Positions 7,989 through 14,498 of a stretch of DNA of 14,584 nt are shown piece after piece. Position 1 is the stretch's first letter. The number at the start of each line of letters is the position of its first letter. Source of the stretch: Methanoregula sp. (GTDB lineage Archaea > Halobacteriota > Methanomicrobia > Methanomicrobiales > Methanospirillaceae); NCBI GenBank assembly GCA_003154335.1, contig PMDE01000068.1:24305-38888 (forward strand), in the 5' to 3' direction. The translations under genes were made by a program, and so were the position numbers. A model generated the notes under the pieces. It did not search any database. It was given only the letters and a program-made list of their open reading frames with translations, and was not told the DNA's origin.

Positions 7989-8786
7989 TTAACCACTCAG
8001 TGTTCGTTCGTCTTCTGCGATCCATTTCTCCAGTTTCCGGATTCCTTCCTCAATATCCTTAATCCGGGCTTCGGTTTCCGCAAGCTGTGCGGTAACCTGC
8101 GCACCTTTTTCCGGGTCCTCGCAGGAAGCAAGAAAGGTACGGATATGACCTCTGCCTATCTGGAAATTTTCAAGAGCGCTCGCCGCTTTGCGGTATCGTT
8201 CATAATTAGTCATTAGATTCTTCCGGACACAGGACTCTGTTTCCAATTGCTGCCTTGGCATTCCCTCTTTTACCGATCCCCATGCCATATCATGAGTTTT
8301 GCGGATCTTCTGGATATGGTCAAAACAGGTTTTTTTGTGTTTGGCAATCATCTCGAGCTTGAATTTTCCCAGCAGGTTACCCGCACTTTTGAGTGCCTGC
8401 CCGCGTACCACCAGTTCGTGGATCTCCTGCGCGGAAGCAGCGGGGGGGAGCCGGGCCAGTTCCACCAGCTTCATAATTTCATCAAAATGCTCCTGTGACA
8501 GCGATTCAAGAATCCCGTACTCATACTTTTGTTTTTCCTTTGCCTCCCCGCAGAGAGCATTGAACTGTTTCCAGAGGAGATCACGGTCACTCCGGGCAAT
8601 CGGTTTTAGCTCTTTGAACAGAGCGGCAATCAGTTTTGCCTGGTTCCAGAAATCCTGATATTTGGTAATAACCCGGTGATTTTCCCTGATTGGACGCATT
8701 AATGAGGATAGGTTTTTGATTTCCCGATCAAGGTGTTCTGCATTTTTATGTGCGTTTTTTAGCCAGGGATCATCATCGGGTTTCAT
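7989..8786 (-). CDS. Unrecognised helical, coiled-coil-like protein (~265 residues)
   Basis: Not recognised. The protein is highly charged, rich in Lys/Glu/Ala/Leu, and almost entirely predictable as alpha helix, with no membrane segment or signal peptide, so it is probably cytoplasmic. Numbered from an upstream in-frame TTG at 8813 (274 residues), the clearest coiled-coil-like part is residues 238-270. Earlier helices are broken by PIRE (41-44) and LPPAAS (122-127). Three or four scattered cysteines do not form a metal motif. The start is uncertain: ATG at 8786 is the first ATG, while the TTG at 8813 is also possible, and neither has a good ribosome binding site. It stands alone, flanked by sparse DNA on both sides and pointing toward hppA. 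Length, composition and clean stop make it likely real. Function cannot be inferred. Confidence 0.65.
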   Translation of the reverse strand: MKPDDDPWLKNAHKNAEHLDREIKNLSSLMRPIRENHRVITKYQDFWNQAKLIAALFKELKPIARSDRDLLWKQFNALCGEAKEKQKYEYGILESLSQEHFDEIMKLVELARLPPAASAQEIHELVVRGQALKSAGNLLGKFKLEMIAKHKKTCFDHIQKIRKTHDMAWGSVKEGMPRQQLETESCVRKNLMTNYERYRKAASALENFQIGRGHIRTFLASCEDPEKGAQVTAQLAETEARIKDIEEGIRKLEKWIAEDERTLSG

Positions 8787-8833
8787 AAAAAAGTTCGCAA
8801 CGGTTTTGTTCAATAGAGTATCGTATCAGTATC

Positions 8834-8846
8834 TGCTCCCGGAGCA
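8834..8846. repeat. Inverted repeat TGCTCC-C-GGAGCA
   Basis: Perfect 6-bp GC-containing arms with a one-base centre, 50-60 bp upstream of the ATG of the unrecognised minus-strand gene. It could be an operator for that gene. Chance occurrence is also plausible. Confidence 0.3.
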
Positions 8847-9040
8847 ATAAATCGATATCCGTTGCATGGTTTATCCTCAAACGCTATTTTCGCGGGTATC
8901 AGGAAAACACATATTGTCTCCGGACTCATTGAACGATTAATACTGTTCAGGTCACCTCTTTCAGGTCGACACTGACATCCTATGAAAGACGTGAATATCT
9001 TTTGAAGTTCTCGTTGAATTTCTTTTCGCACCAGTTGCTT

Positions 9041-9057
9041 CAGAAGTAATACTTCTG
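9041..9057. repeat. Inverted repeat CAGAAGT-AAT-ACTTCTG
   Basis: Perfect 7-bp arms around a 3-nt centre in the spacer between the unrecognised gene and the AlkD gene. The size and spacing suit a dimeric DNA-binding regulator. No second copy was noticed in the window. Confidence 0.35.
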
Positions 9058-9446
9058 GTCTCTGAAAATACTGGTGAATTGTCTATCTTTTTCATCAACA
9101 ATCATCAGACATTACTGGATCGGTTGCCATATTGGTTACCTCGTTAGCTTGTATTAGGCTCAGGCATAATAGTTTTAAGTGTCATTGCCTTTTATCAAAG
9201 AATGCCAGTTTATCTGACATTTAGCAAGGAATGTTCTTTTTATTTGTGGAATATAAACACAAGGTCTGTTGTTTGTTCAAAGAGTGAAATGGAACGACTA
9301 CCGCATCGTACATTCAAAACTGTGGGGAATGCAGCAAAAATATTTTTTATCAGCTATGTACTCTCTACGTAATTTCCTCGCCAATGTGAACTGTAAAAAG
9401 AGAATCTGTCGATAGCCATTATCTCCTGTTCCCTGCCATAATAATT

Positions 9447-10169
9447 ATGGATCCGGTCATCGCCCGCATCAGAAAAGATCTCAAGGTCAGTGCTGATCCT
9501 GCCATCCGTGCCAGCTTTCAGCGGTTCTTCAAAGACGAAATAACCTATTATGGAGTAAAAGTTCCGGTAGTGCGAAAAATCGCAAAGAAATACTGGACAG
9601 AAGTAAAATCCTTGGAGAAAAAGGAGATCTTCTCGCTGTGCGAGGAACTTTATCGATCGAACTACTGTGAAGAGGCATTTATTGTTTCCTGCTGGGCTCA
9701 TCTCCTTGAAAACAGGTATGAAAAGGAGGATCTTGTTGTATTTCGTCATTGGATAGATTCATACATCACCAACTGGGCCACATGTGACGGTTTTTGCAAT
9801 CACACAGTGGGAGAATTCATTGAAAAATATCCTGAATATTTAGGTGAGCTGAAACACTGGACGCAATCTGCAAATCGCTGGATGAGACGGGCTGCGGCGG
9901 TATCGCTCATTGTCCCTGCAAAAAAGGGAAAATATCTTGATACGGTGTTGGAAATTGCTGGCCTGCTGCTCACAGATAAGGACGACATGGTGCAGAAAGG
10001 ATATGGGTGGCTTTTAAAAGAAGCAAGCCGAAGGCACCCGGAAGAGGTCTTTGATTTCGTTATGAGCAACAGGAAAGAAATGCCACGGACAGCCTTACGG
10101 TACGCAATTGAGTTAATGCCGGAAGCTCAGAGGAAAGAAACCATGAAGAAGGACTTGCAGGAACAGTAA
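9447..10169 (+). CDS. AlkD-family DNA alkylation repair enzyme (HEAT-like DNA glycosylase)
   Basis: A 240-residue all-helical protein of the AlkD family. These enzymes excise positively charged alkylated bases such as 3-methyladenine and 7-methylguanine using a stack of HEAT-like repeats. Residues matching the known AlkD active site are present at almost the same numbers: W110 and D114 in NWATCDGFCNHTVGEF, and R148 in RWMRRAAAVS (W109, D113 and R148 in the Bacillus cereus enzyme). Catalytic activity is therefore plausible. The C-terminal KGYGWLLKEA and the following RTALRYAIE are also typical. The ATG at 9447 matches the family's usual N-terminus (MDPVIARIRKDL), but no ribosome binding site is visible. 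The gene stands alone and converges on pdxT with a 31-bp gap. The family is spread patchily in bacteria and archaea, so acquisition by transfer is possible but not shown here. Confidence 0.9.
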   Translation: MDPVIARIRKDLKVSADPAIRASFQRFFKDEITYYGVKVPVVRKIAKKYWTEVKSLEKKEIFSLCEELYRSNYCEEAFIVSCWAHLLENRYEKEDLVVFRHWIDSYITNWATCDGFCNHTVGEFIEKYPEYLGELKHWTQSANRWMRRAAAVSLIVPAKKGKYLDTVLEIAGLLLTDKDDMVQKGYGWLLKEASRRHPEEVFDFVMSNRKEMPRTALRYAIELMPEAQRKETMKKDLQEQ

Positions 10170-10200
10170 AAACAAAAGAATAAAAGAATATGGCAGGTTT

Positions 10201-10803
10201 TTAGGTACTGTTATTATCGCAGAGTTTCTTCAAAAACCGTTCATGAAGCCGGGTATCGCACGATAGTTCCGGGTGAAAAGAAAGTGCCATATGCTTTCCG
10301 TACTCAACAGCAACAACTCCCTGGTTCATCCTGGAGAGCACCGTGATACCAGCACCAACCCACTTTGCAACGGGCGCCCGTATGAAAATCGCATGAAATG
10401 GACCCCCTTCGAGTCCTTCGATCGGAATATCTGCTTCAAATGACTCTTTCTGTCTCCCGAATGCATTCCGGTCTACCACCATATCGATTAGGCCCAGCGT
10501 GCGGATACGGACATCATCAACGTAGGTCGCCATCAGCACCATACCCGCACAGGTCGCAAAAATGCCCCCCGAAAACGTGCAAAGCGGTTCATGAAGGTGG
10601 TTTTTCTCGATAAGACGGGAGATAGTTGTCGATTCTCCACCCGGAATTGCCAGAGCATCACATTTGTTTAGATCCCCGGGGTGTCTGACCTCAAATACTT
10701 CTGATGATGTCCCCCGCCCCATCATGTGTAGTGCCCGGCGGAAAGCATCGATATGTTCGCTCACATTTCCCTGGAGCGCAAGTACACCGATGTTAACGTC
10801 CAC
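10201..10803 (-). CDS. pdxT: Pyridoxal 5'-phosphate synthase glutaminase subunit PdxT
   Basis: Glutaminase subunit of the deoxyxylulose-independent PLP synthase; it releases ammonia from glutamine and channels it to PdxS. With a GTG start at 10803 the protein is 200 residues, the usual size, beginning MDVNIGVLALQGNVSEH. The catalytic triad is visible: C85 in FATCAGMVLMA, and H177 and E179 in SFHPEL. The oxyanion-hole region IPGGESTTI is at 53-61. A longer in-frame reading back to 10926 exists, but it lies wholly within pdxS. The GTG is chosen because GAGGTG (10814-10819) stands 10 nt upstream and because the conserved N-terminus begins there. It overlaps the end of pdxS by 11 nt, implying coupled translation of the two partner subunits, and is the last gene of the operon. 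Confidence 0.96.
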   Translation of the reverse strand: MDVNIGVLALQGNVSEHIDAFRRALHMMGRGTSSEVFEVRHPGDLNKCDALAIPGGESTTISRLIEKNHLHEPLCTFSGGIFATCAGMVLMATYVDDVRIRTLGLIDMVVDRNAFGRQKESFEADIPIEGLEGGPFHAIFIRAPVAKWVGAGITVLSRMNQGVVAVEYGKHMALSFHPELSCDTRLHERFLKKLCDNNST

Positions 10804-11689
10804 GGGTCTGCAACACCTCATCGGCCCTGAGGGTATGCACATCAAGCCCGGGCATTGCGTCTCCAAGTCCCTTGCTAACCCTTGCGATAACTTCCGGCTC
10901 ATTGAAGTGATTGACCGCTTCAACAATTGCCTTTGCCATTAGCTGAGGGTTGGATGATTTAAAAATGCCGGAACCAACAAAAACTCCATCGGCTCCAAGC
11001 TGCATCATCATTGCTGCGTCAGAAGGGGTGGCTATACCCCCTGCTGAGAAGTTTACTACGGGTAATCTTCCGCGTTCAGAACATTCAAACACCAGATCAG
11101 CTGGTGCTTCAATCGCCCGGGCATAATCGGTCATTTCCTGGCGATCCATACCTTTCAGACTCCGGATTTCCCCCATAATATTGCGCATATGACGGACCGC
11201 TTCTACAACATTTCCGGTTCCCGCCTCACCTTTTGTACGGATCATTGCTGCACCTTCGTTTATCCGGCGGAGCGCCTCTCCCAGATCCCGGGCACCGCAG
11301 ACGAAGGGGACCTTGAACCGTTTTTTATCGATGTGATATTGTTCATCTGCAGGAGTAAGGACCTCACTCTCATCAATCATATCCACACCAAGAGTTTCCA
11401 AAACCTGCGCTTCTACGAAATGGCCTATCCGCACTTTCCCCATGACCGGGATTGAGACCGCATCAATTATCTCAATAACCTTCTGGGGGTCTGCCATACG
11501 GGCGACACCTCCGGTTTTTCGGATATCAGAAGGTACTCGCTCCAGCGACATGACTGCGACGGCCCCGGCTTCTTCGGCAATCTTAGCCTGGTCGGCATTA
11601 ACCACATCCATGATTACACCCCCTTTCTGCATGGATGCAAAACCGCGCTTAAGAAGCTCGGTGCCAAATCTCAGTTCTTCAAGTTTCAT
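10793..11689 (-). CDS. pdxS: Pyridoxal 5'-phosphate synthase lyase subunit PdxS
   Basis: Synthase subunit of the PLP synthase, a TIM-barrel enzyme that builds PLP from ribose 5-phosphate, glyceraldehyde 3-phosphate and ammonia supplied by PdxT. The 298-residue length is standard. Active-site residues expected for the family are present: D28 in GVIMDVVNADQAKIAEEAGA, K85 in PVMGKVRIGHFVEAQ, and K153 in MIRTKGEAGTGNVVEAVRHM. The C-terminal part with FSAGGIATPSDAAMMMQLGA and DGVFVGSGIFKS forms the phosphate-binding region. The ATG at 11689 overlaps the cbiB stop in an ATGA, and the end overlaps the pdxT start by 11 nt. There is no clear ribosome binding site, so it is probably translated by coupling to cbiB. 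No anomalies were seen. Confidence 0.97.
   Translation of the reverse strand: MKLEELRFGTELLKRGFASMQKGGVIMDVVNADQAKIAEEAGAVAVMSLERVPSDIRKTGGVARMADPQKVIEIIDAVSIPVMGKVRIGHFVEAQVLETLGVDMIDESEVLTPADEQYHIDKKRFKVPFVCGARDLGEALRRINEGAAMIRTKGEAGTGNVVEAVRHMRNIMGEIRSLKGMDRQEMTDYARAIEAPADLVFECSERGRLPVVNFSAGGIATPSDAAMMMQLGADGVFVGSGIFKSSNPQLMAKAIVEAVNHFNEPEVIARVSKGLGDAMPGLDVHTLRADEVLQTRGR
10814..10819 (-). promoter_or_regulatory. Ribosome binding site deciding the pdxT GTG start
   Basis: GAGGTG on the minus strand, 10 nt upstream of the GTG at 10803 and within the last codons of pdxS. It is complementary to the archaeal 16S rRNA tail and supports the short 200-residue PdxT over longer readings. Confidence 0.6.
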
Positions 11690-12627
11690 ATGGCGGTACT
11701 ATTGATCAATGATCCCAATAAAATCAGAGTACCACATGTTACAACTCCAAAACTGATGACTACAAAACGGCAAGCGCGTATGATATCATAGCCGGCTTCA
11801 TCAAAGGTTCTTTCTCCGTCACCAATAGTATATATTCCCGGCTTTTCAAACCGAATTCCAATCCCCCCTGCCATCGCCGCCATCACAATGCCTCCATTAA
11901 AACCGGGACGTTTTTTACCGTCGCGACTCATTATATGAACAGCCTGAAAAAATCTCCCCAGAAAGAAAAAATATGCGAGAAGAAACAGCACGGTGATTCT
12001 GGCGGGAACAAAATTGAATATGTCATCCATTCGTGCCGAACACCAGCCTAATCGTTTTCGTTCATCGAGATACCCGAGCATCGCATCCATGGTGTTTGCG
12101 GCACGATAGACAGCTGCGCCCACAAGCCCAAACAGGGAAAAATAAAAAAGTGGGGAGATAATGCTGTCGGTAAGATTTTCAGTCATGGATTCGTACCCCG
12201 CAGATAAAATATGATGCCGTTCAAGGTTTGTCGTATCTCTTGATACCAGCTTTTTTACCTGGGCCCGCCCGGTTTCCACCCCATCTTTGAGACCATTCAC
12301 GACATTGAGGGTATGCTCTTCGAGTGAACGCCAGGCAAAACAGGATTTGAGGAGAAACGGTGCAATAATCGCGTACATATAGAGGGGTGCATTTATGGTA
12401 AAATAAAAAAATGGCAGGGCAAACAGTGCGGCAGTAACAAGCCAGAAAACTATTCCGGCAAACCACTGGATTCGTAAAGGAAAGAGTTCTGGTTTTCCCC
12501 ACAGCCCTATGAACCTTCCAAGGATAGCGACGGGGTGCCAGGCTGAATGTGGATCACCGGTAAGACGATCAACGACAAGAGAAGCTAATAAAACAATGAC
12601 TCCTGCTTCTATTGTTGACGGTACCAT
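11686..12627 (-). CDS. cbiB: Adenosylcobinamide-phosphate synthase CbiB (CobD family)
   Basis: Membrane enzyme that attaches the aminopropanol (phosphate) linker to adenosylcobyric acid in cobamide synthesis, needed in methanogens for the corrinoid methyltransferases. The 313-residue protein has about five hydrophobic segments and the family's motifs: D20 with GDP (24-26) and HPV (31-33), VSRDTTNL (128-135), ESMTENLTDSIISPLFY (146-162), and YRAANTMDAMLGY (174-186). The GGI and IGDGERTFD stretches near the C-terminus are also typical. The second motif often reads AENxxDG; here it is TENLTDS, a mild variation. The ATG at 12627 overlaps the preceding unknown gene by 19 nt, with a weak GGTG upstream, and the stop overlaps pdxS. 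Bacterial usage calls this gene cobD or cbiB depending on species; it is not the threonine-phosphate decarboxylase also called CobD. Confidence 0.94.
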   Translation of the reverse strand: MVPSTIEAGVIVLLASLVVDRLTGDPHSAWHPVAILGRFIGLWGKPELFPLRIQWFAGIVFWLVTAALFALPFFYFTINAPLYMYAIIAPFLLKSCFAWRSLEEHTLNVVNGLKDGVETGRAQVKKLVSRDTTNLERHHILSAGYESMTENLTDSIISPLFYFSLFGLVGAAVYRAANTMDAMLGYLDERKRLGWCSARMDDIFNFVPARITVLFLLAYFFFLGRFFQAVHIMSRDGKKRPGFNGGIVMAAMAGGIGIRFEKPGIYTIGDGERTFDEAGYDIIRACRFVVISFGVVTCGTLILLGSLINSTAI

Positions 12628-13181
12628 GTGTAAAGAGCACCAACGATCAATATAATAAACGAGGAAGTATTGAGAAATTCAATTTTCGTATAGAGTGATG
12701 CGCTATAGAGGATCAAGGCGATCCCCATCATGATCATCAGGAGGTGAGGGCGCCCATGGGCAACTGGTTGGAGCGGAACTTCTTCTTTTACCGCCTTTTT
12801 CCTCAGGGATATTCCAGGGATGACGTCAACCCGAAGTGATGTTTTTATCCCGCCATACCCAGCTATTATGTCGAGAATAAAAAATCCTTCCTGAATATCT
12901 TTTCGCAAAGGAATTGTTAAAACAGTCTCATCGACGATATATAAATTTTCATGAAAAAATTCTGTATACATTCCGGCATTTGAAGAGGAAATTGTCAGGT
13001 GAGTCGGGGCTCCGCGATTCTTGAAAATCAACCGTAGTGTTCCACCAACCTCGGCCCAGATATTTTCCCTTGGAATTTCTATTAAATTAATTCCCAACCG
13101 GTTAACGTAAAACTCAAAAGATGTTTCCTGTGATGCCGGGCCCGTTGCAGCAAGGACAGTGAATGACAACGGGAAATTCAT
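12609..13181 (-). CDS. Unknown protein: beta-rich domain with two C-terminal membrane helices
   Basis: A 190-residue protein without a firm family assignment. Residues about 20-125 alternate hydrophobic and polar positions like an all-beta, Ig-like or cupredoxin-like domain, for example LRLIFKNRGAPTHLTIS (49-65) and LDIIAGYGGIKTSLRVDVIP (103-122). A charged linker with KKAVKEE follows. Two hydrophobic segments near 145-163 and 170-186 should form a membrane hairpin, ending with the short tail WYRQQ. No cleavable signal peptide is evident. The layout recalls the uncharacterised archaeal family I know as DUF7524, but this is from memory and unverified. The ATG at 13181 has GGAG upstream. It follows the zinc-ribbon gene by 15 nt and overlaps cbiB by 19 nt, so a membrane-linked role beside CbiB is a reasonable guess, not a demonstrated one. 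Confidence 0.82.
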   Translation of the reverse strand: MNFPLSFTVLAATGPASQETSFEFYVNRLGINLIEIPRENIWAEVGGTLRLIFKNRGAPTHLTISSSNAGMYTEFFHENLYIVDETVLTIPLRKDIQEGFFILDIIAGYGGIKTSLRVDVIPGISLRKKAVKEEVPLQPVAHGRPHLLMIMMGIALILYSASLYTKIEFLNTSSFIILIVGALYTWYRQQ

Positions 13182-13196
13182 TCCTGCTCCATTTTA

Positions 13197-13382
13197 TTAT
13201 TTTGTCGGGTGACCGCGGGGGAGAAGATTGGGGATACCCTCATGAATTGGGTATGTCACACTGCAGGCCGGGCAGAGCAGACCCCCCTCAAGTATTTCCT
13301 TTTCATCTTCATTCTCGATAGTAAGAGTCAATTCGCCCTTGCATACCGGACAGCAGAGTATATCCATGAGTGAACGTCTCAT
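13197..13382 (-). CDS. Trm112-like small zinc-ribbon protein
   Basis: A 61-residue protein of the Trm112/UPF0434 family. Family members fold around one zinc ion and act, in eukaryotes and some archaea, as activating partners of methyltransferases that modify tRNA, rRNA or release factors. The zinc ligands are likely C11 and C14 in CCPVCKGEL and C37 and C40 in LLCPACSVTYP. The conserved ending YPIHEGIPNLLP (44-55) is diagnostic. The ATG at 13382 overlaps the purA stop as ATGA and has GAGGG about 11 nt upstream inside purA. An internal ATG at 13367 is possible but lacks that support. No methyltransferase partner is encoded in this window, so its target is unknown. The position after purA probably reflects shared expression rather than shared pathway. 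Confidence 0.9.
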   Translation of the reverse strand: MRRSLMDILCCPVCKGELTLTIENEDEKEILEGGLLCPACSVTYPIHEGIPNLLPRGHPTK

Positions 13383-14392
13383 TCTTTTACATCCCTCAGG
13401 TCGATTATCTGGGTTATCTCAGGACCGGTAGATATCAGGGTAATGGGGCTTCCAATATCATCTTCCGCAATTTTCAGAAAATCTTTTGCCTTTTTTGTCA
13501 GTTTTCCATATTCGGTGACACCGAAACAGCTTTTATCGATCCGATCGATTCCCGTAATTGCAGCCTGAGTACACCCATTAATCATTGCTGAATATTGTGC
13601 CATTTCCCCATCCCATCCACCGACACGCCGTTTCCGGTGGGTAACTGTTCCAAACTCCTGTATACCCATAGAATCTGATTTTTCCGTCGCCATTTCCGTA
13701 CTGAAAGGCCCTTCTCCGACCCTGGTGGGATATGCTTTGAAAACAACAATTACATCGTCAATATTTGTCGGTCCTACGCCGTTGTCCGCTGCAATCTGGG
13801 AAGCTGAAGTATCTTTACTTGTGACAAAAGGATACGTACCATAATAAAGAGAGATACCAAAACCCTGCGTCCCTTCGAGCAATACCCTGTTTCCTTGTTT
13901 TAACTCGTCATTAATGGCTTTTGGGACATCCAGCATATATTCGGCAAGTTCAGGTACATCCTTTGCCTGAGGAGAGAGTCTCATCACCCGGTCAGAATTT
14001 GCCGGACCACATCCTGAACCTGTACTTCCGATAGTCTTTGAAAGGTGTTCATCCCCCTTGTCCCGATCAATATGTTCCTGGGTAATTATACCGCACCGTT
14101 TATCAACGAATATCCTTCCTTTTACGCCGAGCATTTCAACTTCCTGTTTCAGAATTCGCGGGTCGACCAGAACTCCGCTTCCAATACAGAGTTTCGCGTC
14201 CTCGTAAACAAAACCGGAGGGAACCATTCGGACACCGTACTCACGGGTTCCTACCTGGACCGTGTGTCCTGCATTCGGTCCTACACCCCCGCGGGAGATA
14301 ATAACAGGTTTGTCCTGATATGCAATATGGGCAACCACCTTACCCTTTCCCTCATCACCAAAAAATCCACCAACGATGATCGTGCAGCTCAT
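13379..14392 (-). CDS. purA: Adenylosuccinate synthetase PurA, short archaeal form
   Basis: Joins IMP and aspartate using GTP to make adenylosuccinate, the first committed step to AMP. The 337-residue protein has the N-terminal GGFFGDEGKGKVV motif, with D13 the expected catalytic base and K18 in the phosphate loop, then GPNAGHTV with catalytic H43. IMP- and GTP-binding stretches are GSTGSGCGPANSDRVMR (122-138), LLEGTQGFGISLYYGTYPF (171-189), TRVGEGPFSTE (223-233) and THRKRRVGGWDGE (251-263). The length is about 90 residues below the usual bacterial or eukaryotic enzyme, matching the shortened form known from several archaea, with no sign of truncation. The ATG at 14392 has no ribosome binding site but a TATA-like element 30-40 bp upstream, suggesting a very short leader. 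It heads the six-gene operon. Confidence 0.96.
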   Translation of the reverse strand: MSCTIIVGGFFGDEGKGKVVAHIAYQDKPVIISRGGVGPNAGHTVQVGTREYGVRMVPSGFVYEDAKLCIGSGVLVDPRILKQEVEMLGVKGRIFVDKRCGIITQEHIDRDKGDEHLSKTIGSTGSGCGPANSDRVMRLSPQAKDVPELAEYMLDVPKAINDELKQGNRVLLEGTQGFGISLYYGTYPFVTSKDTSASQIAADNGVGPTNIDDVIVVFKAYPTRVGEGPFSTEMATEKSDSMGIQEFGTVTHRKRRVGGWDGEMAQYSAMINGCTQAAITGIDRIDKSCFGVTEYGKLTKKAKDFLKIAEDDIGSPITLISTGPEITQIIDLRDVKE

Positions 14393-14422
14393 TGTAATAT
14401 CATGTAGTATTGATCAAGTTGC

Positions 14423-14433
14423 AAAATAAAGTA
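14423..14433 (-). promoter_or_regulatory. Candidate TATA box of the purA operon
   Basis: Minus-strand reading TACTTTATTTT. Initiation about 25 nt downstream of its centre would be near 14403, only about 10 nt before the purA ATG. That fits the lack of a ribosome binding site and would make the transcript nearly leaderless. Positional inference only. Confidence 0.4.
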
Positions 14434-14464
14434 TCCTTTGAAAAAGGTGCCCTTTTGAAACGGT

Positions 14465-14498
14465 AAAAAAATAATATCCGGAATAATACTATGGATAT
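14465..14498 (-). terminator. Hairpin plus T-tract after the aminotransferase gene
   Basis: On the minus strand a 6-bp stem (ATATCC, 14493-14498, pairing with GGATAT, 14474-14479) is followed within a few bases by seven T residues (14471-14465). It begins at the stop codon of the partial aminotransferase gene and precedes the purA promoter region. The T-tract is the more convincing part, since archaeal termination does not need the stem. Confidence 0.45.

Larger units (their letters stand above)
8787..9446. other. AT-rich divergent spacer with short palindromes, no supported gene
   Basis: About 660 bp between the unrecognised minus-strand gene and the plus-strand AlkD gene, presumably holding both promoters. 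Visible structure is limited to two perfect short inverted repeats (8834-8846 and 9041-9057) and A/T-rich elements. One of these, around 9336-9350 (AAAAATATTTTTTAT), could be a TATA region for the AlkD gene, leaving a leader near 70 nt. A 73-codon minus-strand frame starting with GTG (8810-9031) overlaps the TTG start of the next gene but has no recognisable motif. No tRNA-like, repeat-array or transposase signal was seen. Confidence 0.5.

Noticed and set aside
8810..9031. A 73-codon minus-strand frame starting with GTG, ending at the TTG start of the unrecognised gene
   Set aside because: No recognisable motif, no ribosome binding site, and a start chosen only by being the first available codon. 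It could be a short coupled gene but the sequence does not support it enough to annotate.
10804..10926. N-terminal extension of PdxT back to 10926
   Set aside because: It lies completely within pdxS in another frame, and conserved PdxT sequence begins only at the GTG at 10803, which has its own GAGGTG.
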